DNA of 64,000 bases from Fortiea contorta PCC 7126 (GCF_000332295.1 NZ_KB235930.1:1307895-1371894); one strand, 5' to 3'. Shown: positions 24,677 to 34,699, counted from the stretch's first letter. Numbers and translations: made by a program. The notes: generated by a model from the sequence alone, not told the origin.

Positions 24677-25531
24677 ATGTTAGGTAGCTTGATTATACGC
24701 GATCGCTGTTTCTCTTGGGGACAGCGAACCTATTTGATGGGCGTTTTGAATGTGACGCCTGATAGCTTTAGTGATGGTGGCGAATTTAACAACGTTTCTG
24801 CAGCTTTAGCGCAAGCTCAAGCAATGGTAGCAGCCGGTGCTGACATCATTGATATCGGTGGTCAGTCAACTCGACCAGGAGCAGTGCAGGTTAGTCTGGC
24901 AACAGAACGAGAACGAGTTTTGTCTGTTTTAGAGGTGTTACGCCCGGCGATTTCTTTACCAATTTCCGTAGATACAACTAGGGCAGATGTAGCTAGAGAG
25001 GCTGTAGATGCCGGCGCGGATTTGATTAATGATATCTCTGGTGGCACCTTCGACGAGGAAATGTTACCGACAGCGGCCAGTTTAAATGTGCCTATTGTTT
25101 TAATGCACATCCGGGGAAACCCGCAGACAATGCAACAACAAACAGATTATCAGGATTTGATGGAGGAGATTAGCCGTTTCTTAAGTCAGCAAATTGCTGC
25201 AGCAACGGCTGTTGGCGTTGACGAGAATAAAATTATTATTGATCCTGGTATTGGCTTTGCGAAAAACTATGAGCAAAATATCGAGATTTTTCGTCAATTA
25301 CGGTCATTGTCAAAGCTCAACCGCCCTATTTTAGTAGGAGCATCCAGAAAAAGTTTTATTGGTCGCATTTTAAATCAACCAGAGCCGAAAGCTAGAGTCT
25401 GGGGAACAGCAGCAGCGTGCTCCGCTGCTATTTTTCATGGTGCAGACATTCTCCGTGTTCACGATGTCAAAGAAATGCATGATGTATCGCTGGTTGCCGA
25501 TGCATTATTCCGTCAGCCAGCACAGGACTAA
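24677..25531 (+). CDS. folP: Dihydropteroate synthase
   Basis: FolP joins para-aminobenzoate to dihydropterin pyrophosphate in folate synthesis. The signatures are LMGVLNVTPDSFSDGGEF (about 21-38), IDIGGQSTRPGA and DLINDISGG, with a late IDPGIGFAKNYEQN and GASRKSFIG. Length 284 aa, starting at ATG 24677. It lies 73 bp after tpiA in the same direction and may be cotranscribed. Its stop codon abuts that of the convergent SPFH gene. Confidence 0.96.
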   Translation: MLGSLIIRDRCFSWGQRTYLMGVLNVTPDSFSDGGEFNNVSAALAQAQAMVAAGADIIDIGGQSTRPGAVQVSLATERERVLSVLEVLRPAISLPISVDTTRADVAREAVDAGADLINDISGGTFDEEMLPTAASLNVPIVLMHIRGNPQTMQQQTDYQDLMEEISRFLSQQIAAATAVGVDENKIIIDPGIGFAKNYEQNIEIFRQLRSLSKLNRPILVGASRKSFIGRILNQPEPKARVWGTAAACSAAIFHGADILRVHDVKEMHDVSLVADALFRQPAQD

Positions 25532-26374
25532 TTAAGTCACACTGTTACCAGTGTTTTTATTGTTACTTTCGTGGGTGACAGACTCAGCAATTAATTCCTG
25601 AAACATTTCTGTTGAGTTGGCTGGGTCTACGAAAACTATTTTGGCGTTATTGCTCTCGCCCAGTTTTTGGCTGGCTTCCACATAATCTTGAGCTACAAGA
25701 TACCTGAGAATTTCGCGGCTTTCGGGATGAGATCTTAAAGCCTCACCAATGATTTGCATTGAGGTTTTAGTCCCTTCAGCTTTTTTAATTGCGGCTTGTC
25801 TTTCCCCTTCCGCTTCGGAAATGAGGGCGCGTTTTTTGATTTCTGCGGCTCTTTCTTCTTCCATGGAACGCCGCACGCTTTCGGGCGGGTTAATGCTTTG
25901 AATATCTAGCCGCAGAATCTCAACTCCCCACTCCCCAGTAACGGGATTGAGTAGATCTAATATGGCTCTATCCATGTCAGACCTGGAGATGTTCGTTTCT
26001 TCCAAGGTGTTCTGAGCGATAATTTCGCGCAGTGTAGTTGTGGCTAGCTGTGATAGTCCTCCTTGGAGGTCATCAATTGCATAAAAGCTTTTTTCGATAT
26101 CTCTGATACGCCAGTAAAGAATCGCGTCCACTTCTAGATAGATACCGTCTTTGGTAATCACATTTTGAGGCTTGATGTCTAAAACCTGTTCTCTCGTTGT
26201 GTCCTCCATGACAATTTGGTCAACTAGGGGGACGATGAAATTGAGTCCGGGTTTAAGTTTGCGATGATACCGACCTAATCGTTCGACTAAGGCTTCGTTA
26301 CCTTGATTAATTAATTTGGCAGATCCTAAGGCATAACCGATGAGGGCTAAGACGATAGCAATAATTGGCTCCAT
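25532..26374 (-). CDS. SPFH/stomatin-family membrane protein (QmcA-like)
   Basis: A 280-aa SPFH (band 7) protein: an N-terminal membrane span (IIAIVLALIGYALGSAKLI), then NEALVERLGRYHRKLKPG and the prohibitin-like domain (REQVLDIKPQNVITKDGI), and a charged helix with repeated Glu-Ala-Glu-Gly motifs (ISEAEGERQAAIKKAEGT). Such proteins form ring cages on membranes and act with quality-control proteases such as FtsH. No NfeD-type partner is next to it. Convergent with folP with no spacer. Confidence 0.9.
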   Translation of the reverse strand: MEPIIAIVLALIGYALGSAKLINQGNEALVERLGRYHRKLKPGLNFIVPLVDQIVMEDTTREQVLDIKPQNVITKDGIYLEVDAILYWRIRDIEKSFYAIDDLQGGLSQLATTTLREIIAQNTLEETNISRSDMDRAILDLLNPVTGEWGVEILRLDIQSINPPESVRRSMEEERAAEIKKRALISEAEGERQAAIKKAEGTKTSMQIIGEALRSHPESREILRYLVAQDYVEASQKLGESNNAKIVFVDPANSTEMFQELIAESVTHESNNKNTGNSVT

Positions 26375-26974
26375 ATCTGCTCCTATCTAGCTTTTGTAGA
26401 TGTTTTAGTTTAAAGGACATGGTACTACCTTGTCCTACTTTTAAGTCTAATGTTTTGAGTTTGTAATTTTACGAACACTAACTGCTGATCTGATATGTCT
26501 TGTGTAGACAGGATATTTTGACTTTGAGAGTTTGACTTTGGGCGATCGCTATTAAAGCACCTAGATGAAATACTGGCAAGCGGTATTCCTTTCGTCATTT
26601 ACTTTACCTACATCGGCAGCAGTATTCAGTAAAACTTATTTTTAAGATAAATAAAACTGATGAATTAATAGCTGAGAGATTGTTGCTAAATTGTAACGAT
26701 TCCGTTATATTTCTTTACATAAAGACACACAAGCAACATTAAAGCCAAAAGTCACTGATGACCGTAGGAGATGTTGCTTGTTCTTGAGGGCGATCGCATC
26801 AGGTATAACCCCACCAAATGCTGGCTCTGCAAGAGTCCTGATTTAGTAGCACCAAAAACTTGAAAATTGTTTGTTCACATTGCCGACAACAGGCAAAGTT
26901 AACAAAACATTTTGTGTTGTCTCATATCTCATATTTATCTGACGTTTTTTGCACATTCAATTAGGATTCTTAAC
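26375..26974. other. Intergenic region upstream of OCP
   Basis: A 600-bp AT-rich spacer between divergent genes. It has HIP1 octamers near 26541 and 26789 and a short direct repeat of TTTGACTTTG (around 26517-26540), but no recognised regulatory box or small gene. The promoters of the SPFH gene and OCP must lie here. Confidence 0.45.
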
Positions 26975-27937
26975 ATGTCTATTACCCTCAAATCTGCTCA
27001 AAGTATTTTCCCCAGTACTCTAATTGCTGACATCGTTCCAGCTACCACCGAGTCATTTGCTCAACTCAGCGCCGAAGACCAACTAGCACTGCTTTGGTTT
27101 GCCTATACAGAAATGGGTAAATCCATCACCGTTGCGGCTCCTGGTGCAGCAAACATGGTCTTGGCCCAAGGCTTACTCGAACAAATTAAGCAAATGCCTT
27201 TTGAAGCACAGACACAAGTGATGTGCGATTTGGCTAACCGTGCGGACACTCCCCTTTGTCGCTCCTATGCATCCTTCACCGTCAACATCAAACTAGGCTT
27301 TTGGTATCAACTAGGAGAATGGATGGCACAGGGAATCGTCGCCCCCATTCCCAAAGGTTATCAGCTGTCTCCAGAAGCAAATAAAGTACTGCAAGCAATT
27401 AGAAACGCTGACCCAGGTCAACAAATCACCATCTTACGCAACACAGTTGTTAGCATGGGATTTGATCCCAATGCCCCAGGCAGTTACAAAAAAGTTACAG
27501 TACCTGTAGCTCCTCCCACCGCACCAGCATTCCGGACTAACGTCACCATTGAAGGCGTATCAGATGTAGCTGTATTAGGTTACATCAACAACATGAACGC
27601 TTTTGACTTCGATGCAGCAGTAGCACTGTTTAACGCCGAGGGTGCATTGCAGCCCCCATTTGAAAGACCAATTGTTGGTCAGCAGGCAATTTTGGCATAT
27701 ATGCGTGAAGAATGCCAAGGACTAAAAATGTTGCCAGAGCGTGGTGTATCTGAGCCAGTAGAAGACGGCTATACCCAAGTGAAAGTCACGGGTAAAGTGC
27801 AAACTCCCTGGTTTGGTGCCAGCGTCGGGATGAACATTGCATGGCGCTTCCTCTTAGATCCCCAAGGCAAAATTTTCTTTGTGGCGATTGACTTACTCGC
27901 TTCTCCCAAAGAACTACTTAACTTAGTGCGTAAATAG
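26975..27937 (+). CDS. ocp: Orange carotenoid protein
   Basis: OCP binds a keto-carotenoid and, when activated by blue-green light, docks on phycobilisomes to dissipate energy as heat. The 320-aa protein from ATG 26975 has the all-helical carotenoid domain (WFAYTEMGKSI with Tyr44-type; NIKLGFWYQLGEW with Trp110-type), the linker, and an NTF2-like C-terminal domain with Tyr and Trp contacts to the keto group (LGYINNMNAFDF; QTPWFG). Arg and Glu of the interdomain salt bridge are kept (ILRNTVV; MREECQGL). No frp recovery-protein gene follows; a MITE-like element does. Confidence 0.95.
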   Translation: MSITLKSAQSIFPSTLIADIVPATTESFAQLSAEDQLALLWFAYTEMGKSITVAAPGAANMVLAQGLLEQIKQMPFEAQTQVMCDLANRADTPLCRSYASFTVNIKLGFWYQLGEWMAQGIVAPIPKGYQLSPEANKVLQAIRNADPGQQITILRNTVVSMGFDPNAPGSYKKVTVPVAPPTAPAFRTNVTIEGVSDVAVLGYINNMNAFDFDAAVALFNAEGALQPPFERPIVGQQAILAYMREECQGLKMLPERGVSEPVEDGYTQVKVTGKVQTPWFGASVGMNIAWRFLLDPQGKIFFVAIDLLASPKELLNLVRK

Positions 27938-27968
27938 ATATTTCGATGAGTTTGTAGTCAGAATCTCG

Positions 27969-28076
27969 GTAGGGTGTGTTACGGCAACGTCAGGATTTGT
28001 GTATGAACGACAGTATGAATTGCCGTAACGCACCGCTTGATCATGGTGCGTTACTCTACGCGGTAACACACCCTAC
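27969..28076. repeat. 108-bp MITE-like element with 14-bp terminal inverted repeats
   Basis: GTAGGGTGTGTTAC (27969-27982) and GTAACACACCCTAC (28063-28076) are perfect inverse copies. Inside, GTAACGCACC and GGTGCGTTAC form a second inverted pair. The element has no coding capacity. GTAGGGTGTGTTA-type ends are widespread in cyanobacterial intergenic DNA. It could serve as an OCP terminator. Confidence 0.8.
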
Positions 28077-28147
28077 TTTATTAATAGGCTCTGAGTGCTG
28101 ATTAATAGCTGAGTTCGTGACATTTTTTGTGATGAAAGGCAGGCTGT

Positions 28148-28768
28148 ATGGATGCAGATCAACTGTTGCAACAATACTGTGCAGGAGAGAAAAACTTTGC
28201 TCAAGCTGACCTCAATTTTATCAACTTGAGCGAAATGTATTTAGCCGAGATCAATTTGGCTAGAGCTAATCTGGCAAATGCGACACTATCACATGCTCAT
28301 CTGTGTGGAGCAAATCTCAATGAGGCTAATTTAACCGCAGCACTGCTGTGGAGAACTGATTTGACAAGAGCAAATCTGACCTGGGCCAATTTGAAGGCTG
28401 CGAACATGATTCGAGCCACTCTTTGTCAGGTAAACTTGCATTCAGCGTTGCTGATGAAAGCAGACTTGCGCCTAGCAGATTTAAGTGATGCCGATTTGAG
28501 TGGTGCAAACTTGACGGGAGCAGATTTGCGTTACGCCAACCTCAGCGGTGCAATTCTCACGGGAGCCAATTTAAGCGGTACTAATTTGACTGGTGCTAAC
28601 TTCAGTCAAACGAACTTGCATCGTGCTCATTTCACTAGAGCTATTTTATGCAAAACTGACTTCAGTGGCGCTGACTTCACACAAGTAGATTTAACTGAAG
28701 TCGATTTAGATGCTTGCATTCTTCACAGAGTCACCTTACCCGAACGAAGTTTGATGAAAGCGGTTTAA
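28148..28768 (+). CDS. Pentapeptide-repeat protein
   Basis: After about 20 residues the 206-aa protein is almost all A(D/N)LxxAxL pentapeptides (NLARANLANATLSHAHLCGA and so on), about 30 repeats, predicted to form a right-handed four-sided beta helix. There is no signal peptide, so it should be cytoplasmic. Functions of cyanobacterial family members are mostly unknown. It precedes the histidine kinase gene by 55 bp in the same direction, so they may share a transcript. Confidence 0.9.
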   Translation: MDADQLLQQYCAGEKNFAQADLNFINLSEMYLAEINLARANLANATLSHAHLCGANLNEANLTAALLWRTDLTRANLTWANLKAANMIRATLCQVNLHSALLMKADLRLADLSDADLSGANLTGADLRYANLSGAILTGANLSGTNLTGANFSQTNLHRAHFTRAILCKTDFSGADFTQVDLTEVDLDACILHRVTLPERSLMKAV

Positions 28769-28823
28769 CTGTTATTTTTGGCTATCTGTGTGTAAAAAAT
28801 CTAATTTTTCTCAGCAACTAGCG

Positions 28824-30797
28824 ATGAGTGTCTCCAATTCTCTGTTGCAAGATTTGCGCGGAGTTATACCTAATTTACAAACACAAATTTACTTTAAGTC
28901 TTCTTTGACGGCTCTTTCCCATGGGATGGAAGATTTAGTCTTGGCGGGGAAAGACCGACCTTTGGTAATTGCTAATTTTCAACAAGAGCGCTTTTATCGC
29001 CAGGAAACCGCTCGGTATGAGAAAATCGCGTTGCACACAGATCAATTATATGTATTAGCTGCACCAGAAACTGATTTTGGGACTGCGACCTCTGCTTATG
29101 CAACCATCCCTTTTGCTGCTGATGATGAGTTAGCTCAGGAGTGGCATTTAGTTATTATCGGTCAGCATTACTCTGCTTGCTTAATTTGTCGAGAACACGC
29201 ATCACCCATTGATTCAGCTTCCCTTGAGCAAGCCAGACAGTTTGAGGGGATTTGGACTTTTGATCCTGTGGTGAGTGTTTACGCGGCGCGATTGTTGTTA
29301 GAGCGGATTTTGGTTTACAAGCCAGAACTAGCTGCAAAAGTCAAGCGGGCGCGGCGACGCTACAATTTGTTGCAGGAACCGCAAGTATCAAGTAGTTGGG
29401 TATTAAATATTGATCCAAAATTATTTGTTAGCCGTTTAATTACCTATTTGCAAGCAAGTCAATATCGGCTGTTGAAAGCTTATCGTACTATTAGCAGTAA
29501 GGAGCAACAACAACGGTTAATTAATACCATCGCTTCTAGTATTCGTCGCTCGTTGAACTCAGAGGAAATTTTAGCTGTAGCGATCGCCCAATTAGGCGAA
29601 GTCTTTAGTAATTGTCGCTGTCTAGTTTATCGCTATCAACCAGCTAGCCAGATGCAGCCGATTGTCTATGAGTCGCTGGCGGTGGGATTAACTGCTTTAC
29701 AGGGAGAAATTTGGTCATTAGCAAATCATCCCTTATTCCAAAATGCCTTGATGTCAAATGGAGACAATCAATTAGCAGCGATCGCTGTTGCTGATATTAC
29801 CAAAGATTTAGGCTTGCAATCTGCTCCAGATTTACAAGCAAAACTGTTACATTGGCAAATCCGCGCTTGCTTGCTGATACCCATCCGCTATCAAGGTAAC
29901 TGGTTGGGAATGCTGGAACTGCACCACCCAGAAACGTATTTGTGGACAGAAGATGATGTAGCATTTGTAGAAGCGATCGCTACACAGTTGGCTGTAGCTT
30001 TGATGCAAGCACAAGCTTACACTAATTTAGCAACTTTTAATCGCCAACTTTTAGACTTAGAGCGGACTCAAAATAACTTAATAGCGATCGTCGGTCATGA
30101 ACTGCGGACACCATTATCTACTATCCGTGTTTGCTTAGAAAGTTTAGTGACCGAACCAGAAATGCCCTTAGATTTACAGCAGATGATGTTGCAAACTGCT
30201 TTAGATGACGCCGAACGTCTGCGTAAACTCATCCAAGATTTTATCACTTTATCTCGCCTAGAGGGTGGGTCAATGCGCTGGCAATTAGAGCTAATCTCCC
30301 TCCAAGAATACATAGATTTAGCCCTCAGCGGTTTAGAATCACGCCAGTCATTACCGAAAATTGTCGTAGAATTACCCCAACAGTTACCCTTAATTCAGGT
30401 AGATGGCGAAGGATTAATCGAAGTTTTAACCAAGCTACTTGATAACGCTTGCAAATTCACCAACAACACTGGACAAATTACCATCAGTGCTCAGATGCTG
30501 AATTCAGTCGAGGTAGAGAATCAAAAGAGTGGGGAGAATTCTCAAAAAAATTCTCTGTTAAAAGTCACCATCGCAGATACAGGTAGAGGTATTGAACCCA
30601 ATCGTTTAGAAACTATCTTCCAGCGCTTTTATCAAGAAGAAGGATTCCTCCAACGCACAGTAGGCGGTGCTGGACTTGGTTTAGCAATTTGTCGCTGCAT
30701 AATTGATAAGCTGGGAGGACAAATCTGGGCTGAGTCCCCAGGGAAAAATCAGGGTAGCCAATTTCACTTCACCGTTCCAGTGTTAACTACAAGCTAA
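28824..30797 (+). CDS. Hybrid-less sensor histidine kinase with DICT and GAF domains
   Basis: About 657 aa from ATG 28824; a GTG at 28788 adds 12 residues. The N-terminal 180 residues are a DICT domain (a sensory domain common in cyanobacteria), then a GAF domain (about 240-400), then HisKA with the phospho-acceptor His near 424 in VGHELRTPLS, and an HATPase_c domain with LLDNACKFTN, ADTGRGI and GGAGLGLAIC. There is no receiver domain and no response regulator gene nearby, so its partner is elsewhere. Signal unknown; GAF lacks an obvious bilin-binding Cys. Confidence 0.9.
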   Translation: MSVSNSLLQDLRGVIPNLQTQIYFKSSLTALSHGMEDLVLAGKDRPLVIANFQQERFYRQETARYEKIALHTDQLYVLAAPETDFGTATSAYATIPFAADDELAQEWHLVIIGQHYSACLICREHASPIDSASLEQARQFEGIWTFDPVVSVYAARLLLERILVYKPELAAKVKRARRRYNLLQEPQVSSSWVLNIDPKLFVSRLITYLQASQYRLLKAYRTISSKEQQQRLINTIASSIRRSLNSEEILAVAIAQLGEVFSNCRCLVYRYQPASQMQPIVYESLAVGLTALQGEIWSLANHPLFQNALMSNGDNQLAAIAVADITKDLGLQSAPDLQAKLLHWQIRACLLIPIRYQGNWLGMLELHHPETYLWTEDDVAFVEAIATQLAVALMQAQAYTNLATFNRQLLDLERTQNNLIAIVGHELRTPLSTIRVCLESLVTEPEMPLDLQQMMLQTALDDAERLRKLIQDFITLSRLEGGSMRWQLELISLQEYIDLALSGLESRQSLPKIVVELPQQLPLIQVDGEGLIEVLTKLLDNACKFTNNTGQITISAQMLNSVEVENQKSGENSQKNSLLKVTIADTGRGIEPNRLETIFQRFYQEEGFLQRTVGGAGLGLAICRCIIDKLGGQIWAESPGKNQGSQFHFTVPVLTTS

Positions 30798-31223
30798 ATA
30801 TTTATAGTGTTTCTCGTTTTATGATGGAGAGGCTAGGGAATAGGGGCTAGAGACTAGTACAACAAGGCTAAAGTATAAAGTATAAAGTATGAAATGAAGA
30901 AGCTTCGTGCACAGGCTTGTTCATTTCATACTTCAGACCTCAGACTTGTTGTACTAGCTATTGTGTATTTCATGTAATTTGTAACTGCTATAAATTGCAT
31001 TAATATTTTGTTGTTTGATATTTTTATTTAAAGTTAAGCATCCAATACAAAAACATAATAATTATTATACTCTTTTAAATTAAAAAAAGATATTTATAGT
31101 AAGTAGTGTCATCGGGAAGATGTACCGCTACAATGCCCGCAGCGACTATTCCTCCCCAACTACCCAAGGGAATTGGGTTTACTGTCGCTTTCAATCAAAA
31201 AACAACCAGGAGATAAGCACCAT
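30798..31223. repeat. Intergenic region with 104-bp MITE-like element
   Basis: CTAGTACAACAAG (30854-30866) and CTTGTTGTACTAG (30945-30957) are perfect 13-bp terminal inverted repeats around a non-coding core with AAGTATAAAGTATAAAGTATG. A relative lies at 34451-34563. The rest of the 426-bp gap is AT-rich, with no small gene visible. Confidence 0.75.
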
Positions 31224-32621
31224 ATGACAGAATCTACTTACAAAAGCACCAATCAAACCACGATACAGGACTGGCGACTAACTCCTGGCTACTTGCATGA
31301 AGGTAAATCAGATTTTGAATCTGCACATATTTTGTTAGGTCATTTTTTAAAAGATAGAACCTCTGAAGATCCGCTAATAGATAAAGAATTATTTGCTGAA
31401 GATGGCATTTTTGAGTGGGGACATGCAAAGCCTTTAGAAAAGGTAATTAATAATAAGGAAGACTTGCAGTTTTTACTGAAACATCCTGCTTTATTTCGCA
31501 GAGCCATAACCATCATCGAACCGTGGGAACATGTAGGAGTTAACCAAAACGGCGAAGATGTGAGAGCTTCTAAAAACGTTGCTTACATTGCTCAGAAAAT
31601 CGCCGACATGGATTCAATACTGTGGCCTGTTTGGTCTAGTGGAATTATTGACCCTGAGGAAGTTGTACCCGCTATTACTTCAGGTTATGCAGTGGTAGTA
31701 GAAGGTGGCGACCCATCAGTGTACGATGCGTCTACTTGGACTTGTCCAAAGTGTCCACGAGATGATATGTTCGCGCTTGTGGAAAGATTATTAATTTCGC
31801 GATCACCTAGTAGCGCGCCTGTGATATTTATTTGTGTGGGACATCAGCTAGCAGCTGAATGTCATATCCGACTGATCCGCCAAGCAGTTCAACAAATCCT
31901 TTCATTGACGTCTCTAGAACGCGATAAAGACGGTAGAGCGCTCAGATCACTACAAGAGGTAGCTGCTCGCATCGAAGCTATGGGTAAGACGCTGGAAATC
32001 AAAAAGCGTGATGGACGCACTGTTGCTACTGGCTGGAATGATGACCATTTTGCAGTCACACGCAACGAATCGAAGGAAGTGGGCGATCGCATTTTATTAC
32101 TTTATGAGTCTCCCGATGCGGAAGCTAGTGGTATTCCTTGGGAAATTATCCATGCTCATGATGTCACGGCGGACACTCATGAAGGTGTCATTGACACAAC
32201 TATTCAATACGAAGACGAAGTATCAATTTCCATGTTCCACTCAGATGAAGTCAATGAGGAAGCCGTGCTGTTTGCTAATTGGGCTTACCGAATGATACAT
32301 GACACCATTGTTCCCCATCGGCATATTATCGCTGGTAGTGATTTATCATGGTTAATACAATTACCCGATGCTGTAGAAATACTTTGTTCAACAGCAGAAA
32401 TAAACGGCGAAATAGTTACAGAATGTTCGGCTACATGTATTAACTACAAAGATTTTGAAACCAAGAAAATTCGCCGCTCTTTTACTTGTCAATTCCATCC
32501 AGAATTGCTCCCAGATTTGCGCGCCATTGGTAACAGTGAAGCGCCATCCTATGCAACTCTCAAAAATGATGATGGTGTGCGTTTGTTTGTCAGGCTGCTC
32601 TATGCAGGAATGCAAGAATAA
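31224..32621 (+). CDS. Class I glutamine-amidotransferase-like protein (465 aa)
   Basis: From ATG 31224, with AGGAGA 9 bp upstream. A class I GATase core is visible: nucleophile elbow ICVGHQL (Cys near 204) and the His-Pro-Glu of the triad in CQFHPEL (near 424). The N-terminal 150 residues and the long region between nucleophile and HPE have no recognised synthetase domain. Also notable are a CPKCPRDD pair of Cys near 167 and many acidic residues. Which substrate receives the amide nitrogen, or whether it is a hydrolase, cannot be told. It stands alone, flanked by MITE-like DNA. Confidence 0.75.
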   Translation: MTESTYKSTNQTTIQDWRLTPGYLHEGKSDFESAHILLGHFLKDRTSEDPLIDKELFAEDGIFEWGHAKPLEKVINNKEDLQFLLKHPALFRRAITIIEPWEHVGVNQNGEDVRASKNVAYIAQKIADMDSILWPVWSSGIIDPEEVVPAITSGYAVVVEGGDPSVYDASTWTCPKCPRDDMFALVERLLISRSPSSAPVIFICVGHQLAAECHIRLIRQAVQQILSLTSLERDKDGRALRSLQEVAARIEAMGKTLEIKKRDGRTVATGWNDDHFAVTRNESKEVGDRILLLYESPDAEASGIPWEIIHAHDVTADTHEGVIDTTIQYEDEVSISMFHSDEVNEEAVLFANWAYRMIHDTIVPHRHIIAGSDLSWLIQLPDAVEILCSTAEINGEIVTECSATCINYKDFETKKIRRSFTCQFHPELLPDLRAIGNSEAPSYATLKNDDGVRLFVRLLYAGMQE

Positions 32622-32714
32622 TATTTAAAAATATTCTGTATAAGCTGGTTGAGTTGCTGATATCGAAGATGAGGGAATAAAAAATGGAGAATTGAGGAAA
32701 CAATGCTCCATTTC

Positions 32715-34424
32715 CTATTTTTTCATTGATACAAAACTCAGCCAGGGTTTGATGCTTCCTGGTAAGTCAGAGTTGAGACGTAGAGGTAATTGCGGGGTAG
32801 AAAGAGATTGAGCGTATGCTGGCGTTAGAAATTGCTGATAAGTGTTAGCTTCTGGTGTTTGTTGTTTGAGAAAAGCTAAGGTGACGCCACGAATTAGCTG
32901 GCGCAAAGAATTAGTTTCTTCGCCTCTTTTTTCTTTGACAATTGTTGTCGCTGTGCTAACTGCATATGCTGGATCAATGATACTCAAATGGGTAGCACCA
33001 ATAGCAGTTACTAAATATTTAGTACCGCGTAGTTGAGCAAAGGGGGCGATTTGATGTTTTAAAGTGGGAGTGAGGACATCTTCTGTACCAGTTAACATTA
33101 ATACTGGCTGATTAATTTGACTCAAACCTTTGCTACCGAAGAGTTTACCAACGAGGGGATTAAAAGCGATCGCACTTTTAACTCGTTCATCTTTGAGTTG
33201 TAATTTCTGTGCTTTTAAGGAAGTCGCCGCACACTGTAACCAGTCACCCGGAGATTCTCCTAAAGATAGTTGTGTTTGACAGAATTTCCTTAATTCTGCT
33301 AAATTTAATTCTCCACCAGCCAAAGCTAAAGCAGTATATCCCCCTAAAGAATGACCGATAACTGACACTTTTTCGGTGTTAAATTTTCCTAAAAACTGTC
33401 CTGATTGACTATTGAGTTTTCCTAATTCATTCAATAAAAAACTGACGTCTTTGGGACGTTCAATAAATTCTGTGGCTGGTAGTAATTGCGCCAAGTTCAC
33501 TTTTTCTGAAGCTTGAGAAACAGCGATAGCGTTACTCCCAGGATGTTCAATTGCGGCCACTGTAATTCCGTGGGAAGCTAAATGACGCGCCAAATAAGCA
33601 AAAAATTTGCGGTTAGCACCAAAACCGTGAGAGATAACTACTAGCGGTGCTTGGGGGTCAACTTGACTCCAATAAATATCTACAGGAATGATGCGGTTGC
33701 GTTGTCTATCTTGGAGAGTGAGGGTTTGTTGTTGAACGGTTTGTTTAGCGATCGCTGCTGGATCGAAACTGGGCACAAAGGGTGTATTATTAACTAATAA
33801 TTGCCGCTCTAATAAAACACCCAAAGCTTGACTTTGTAACTGATTGGCGTTGAACTCTACAGCAATTTGAAGCGCTTTAGTAGCATCAACAGTCACAGTT
33901 TCTTCTGGATAAGCTTGCAGGAAATTGACTACAGTTAAACCGTTGACTTGACGCAGAGCTAAATTCAGGGCTGCTTGTAGACTTTCCGTTGTGCTTCCTG
34001 GTATCGCCACACCCAAGGATGTAAATAATTGTTTACCAGCGGGAGAGCGCACTAACTCAGCCACAAATTTATCTGCAAAGGCTGGATCTACCTGTAACTT
34101 GCGGTTAAGTAATTCCCGGATTTGCGGCGTCAAGATAGAATTAAAGATCTGCAGATTCGGTGGTAGTTTTCCGGTTTTGGCAAATCGATCTAAATCAGCG
34201 ATCGCTAGTGATTGTTGAAACGGCCCTAAGCGAATTGTCACCTTTTCTGCTGCTAAACTACAAGGCATTGCCACACTCCAACCTGCAGCCAGCGTCAAAC
34301 TGCAAACTATTCCTTGAAAACAGGATAATTTATACCGTTTTCGATTGGAAATCACCTTTTGTGTCTTGGGTTGGCAATGGGGGTGACGCGCTTGACTCAT
34401 GTTAATTGTAGGTAATGCACCCAT
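32715..34424 (-). CDS. Exported alpha/beta hydrolase with N-terminal DUF1400
   Basis: The 569-aa protein has an N-terminal hydrophobic signal (CFQGIVCSLTLAAGWSVAM) followed by the cyanobacterial DUF1400 domain (KVTIRLGPFQQSLAIADLD through about residue 200), and then a dienelactone-hydrolase-like alpha/beta hydrolase: the oxyanion segment VISHGFGANRKFF and nucleophile elbow GHSLGGYTALALAG with catalytic Ser, plus a late His in IGATHLSIIDP. It is probably periplasmic. Family members are annotated only as hydrolases of unknown substrate. Confidence 0.88.
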   Translation of the reverse strand: MGALPTINMSQARHPHCQPKTQKVISNRKRYKLSCFQGIVCSLTLAAGWSVAMPCSLAAEKVTIRLGPFQQSLAIADLDRFAKTGKLPPNLQIFNSILTPQIRELLNRKLQVDPAFADKFVAELVRSPAGKQLFTSLGVAIPGSTTESLQAALNLALRQVNGLTVVNFLQAYPEETVTVDATKALQIAVEFNANQLQSQALGVLLERQLLVNNTPFVPSFDPAAIAKQTVQQQTLTLQDRQRNRIIPVDIYWSQVDPQAPLVVISHGFGANRKFFAYLARHLASHGITVAAIEHPGSNAIAVSQASEKVNLAQLLPATEFIERPKDVSFLLNELGKLNSQSGQFLGKFNTEKVSVIGHSLGGYTALALAGGELNLAELRKFCQTQLSLGESPGDWLQCAATSLKAQKLQLKDERVKSAIAFNPLVGKLFGSKGLSQINQPVLMLTGTEDVLTPTLKHQIAPFAQLRGTKYLVTAIGATHLSIIDPAYAVSTATTIVKEKRGEETNSLRQLIRGVTLAFLKQQTPEANTYQQFLTPAYAQSLSTPQLPLRLNSDLPGSIKPWLSFVSMKK

Positions 34425-34450
34425 TTTTTTATTTAAAACCTAATTATTAC

Positions 34451-34563
34451 ACTAGTACACCACGGCGGAAATCAAGCAACCGTTATAAATCTATGAAAGG
34501 CTGAATATACAAGTTTATTGGTTTCATACTTGATACTTCATACTTCAGCCTTCTTGTACTAGT
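34451..34563. repeat. 113-bp MITE-like element, related to 30854-30957
   Basis: ACTAGTACA (34451-34459) and TGTACTAGT (34555-34563) are perfect inverted ends. The right half shares TTTCATACTT and ACTTCAG with the element at 30854-30957, which supports one family with a degenerate core. Non-coding. Confidence 0.7.
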
Positions 34564-34699
34564 TTGGGGACAGAATGAGTGAAATTAATCCGTAATTACA
34601 GATGAATTTAAATTTAGTTATCGCCTGATATATAAATTTGCCGATTCTGCTAAAACTACGAATTAGTAATTAAATATTGCCCCCAGTTGATAGCTAATT

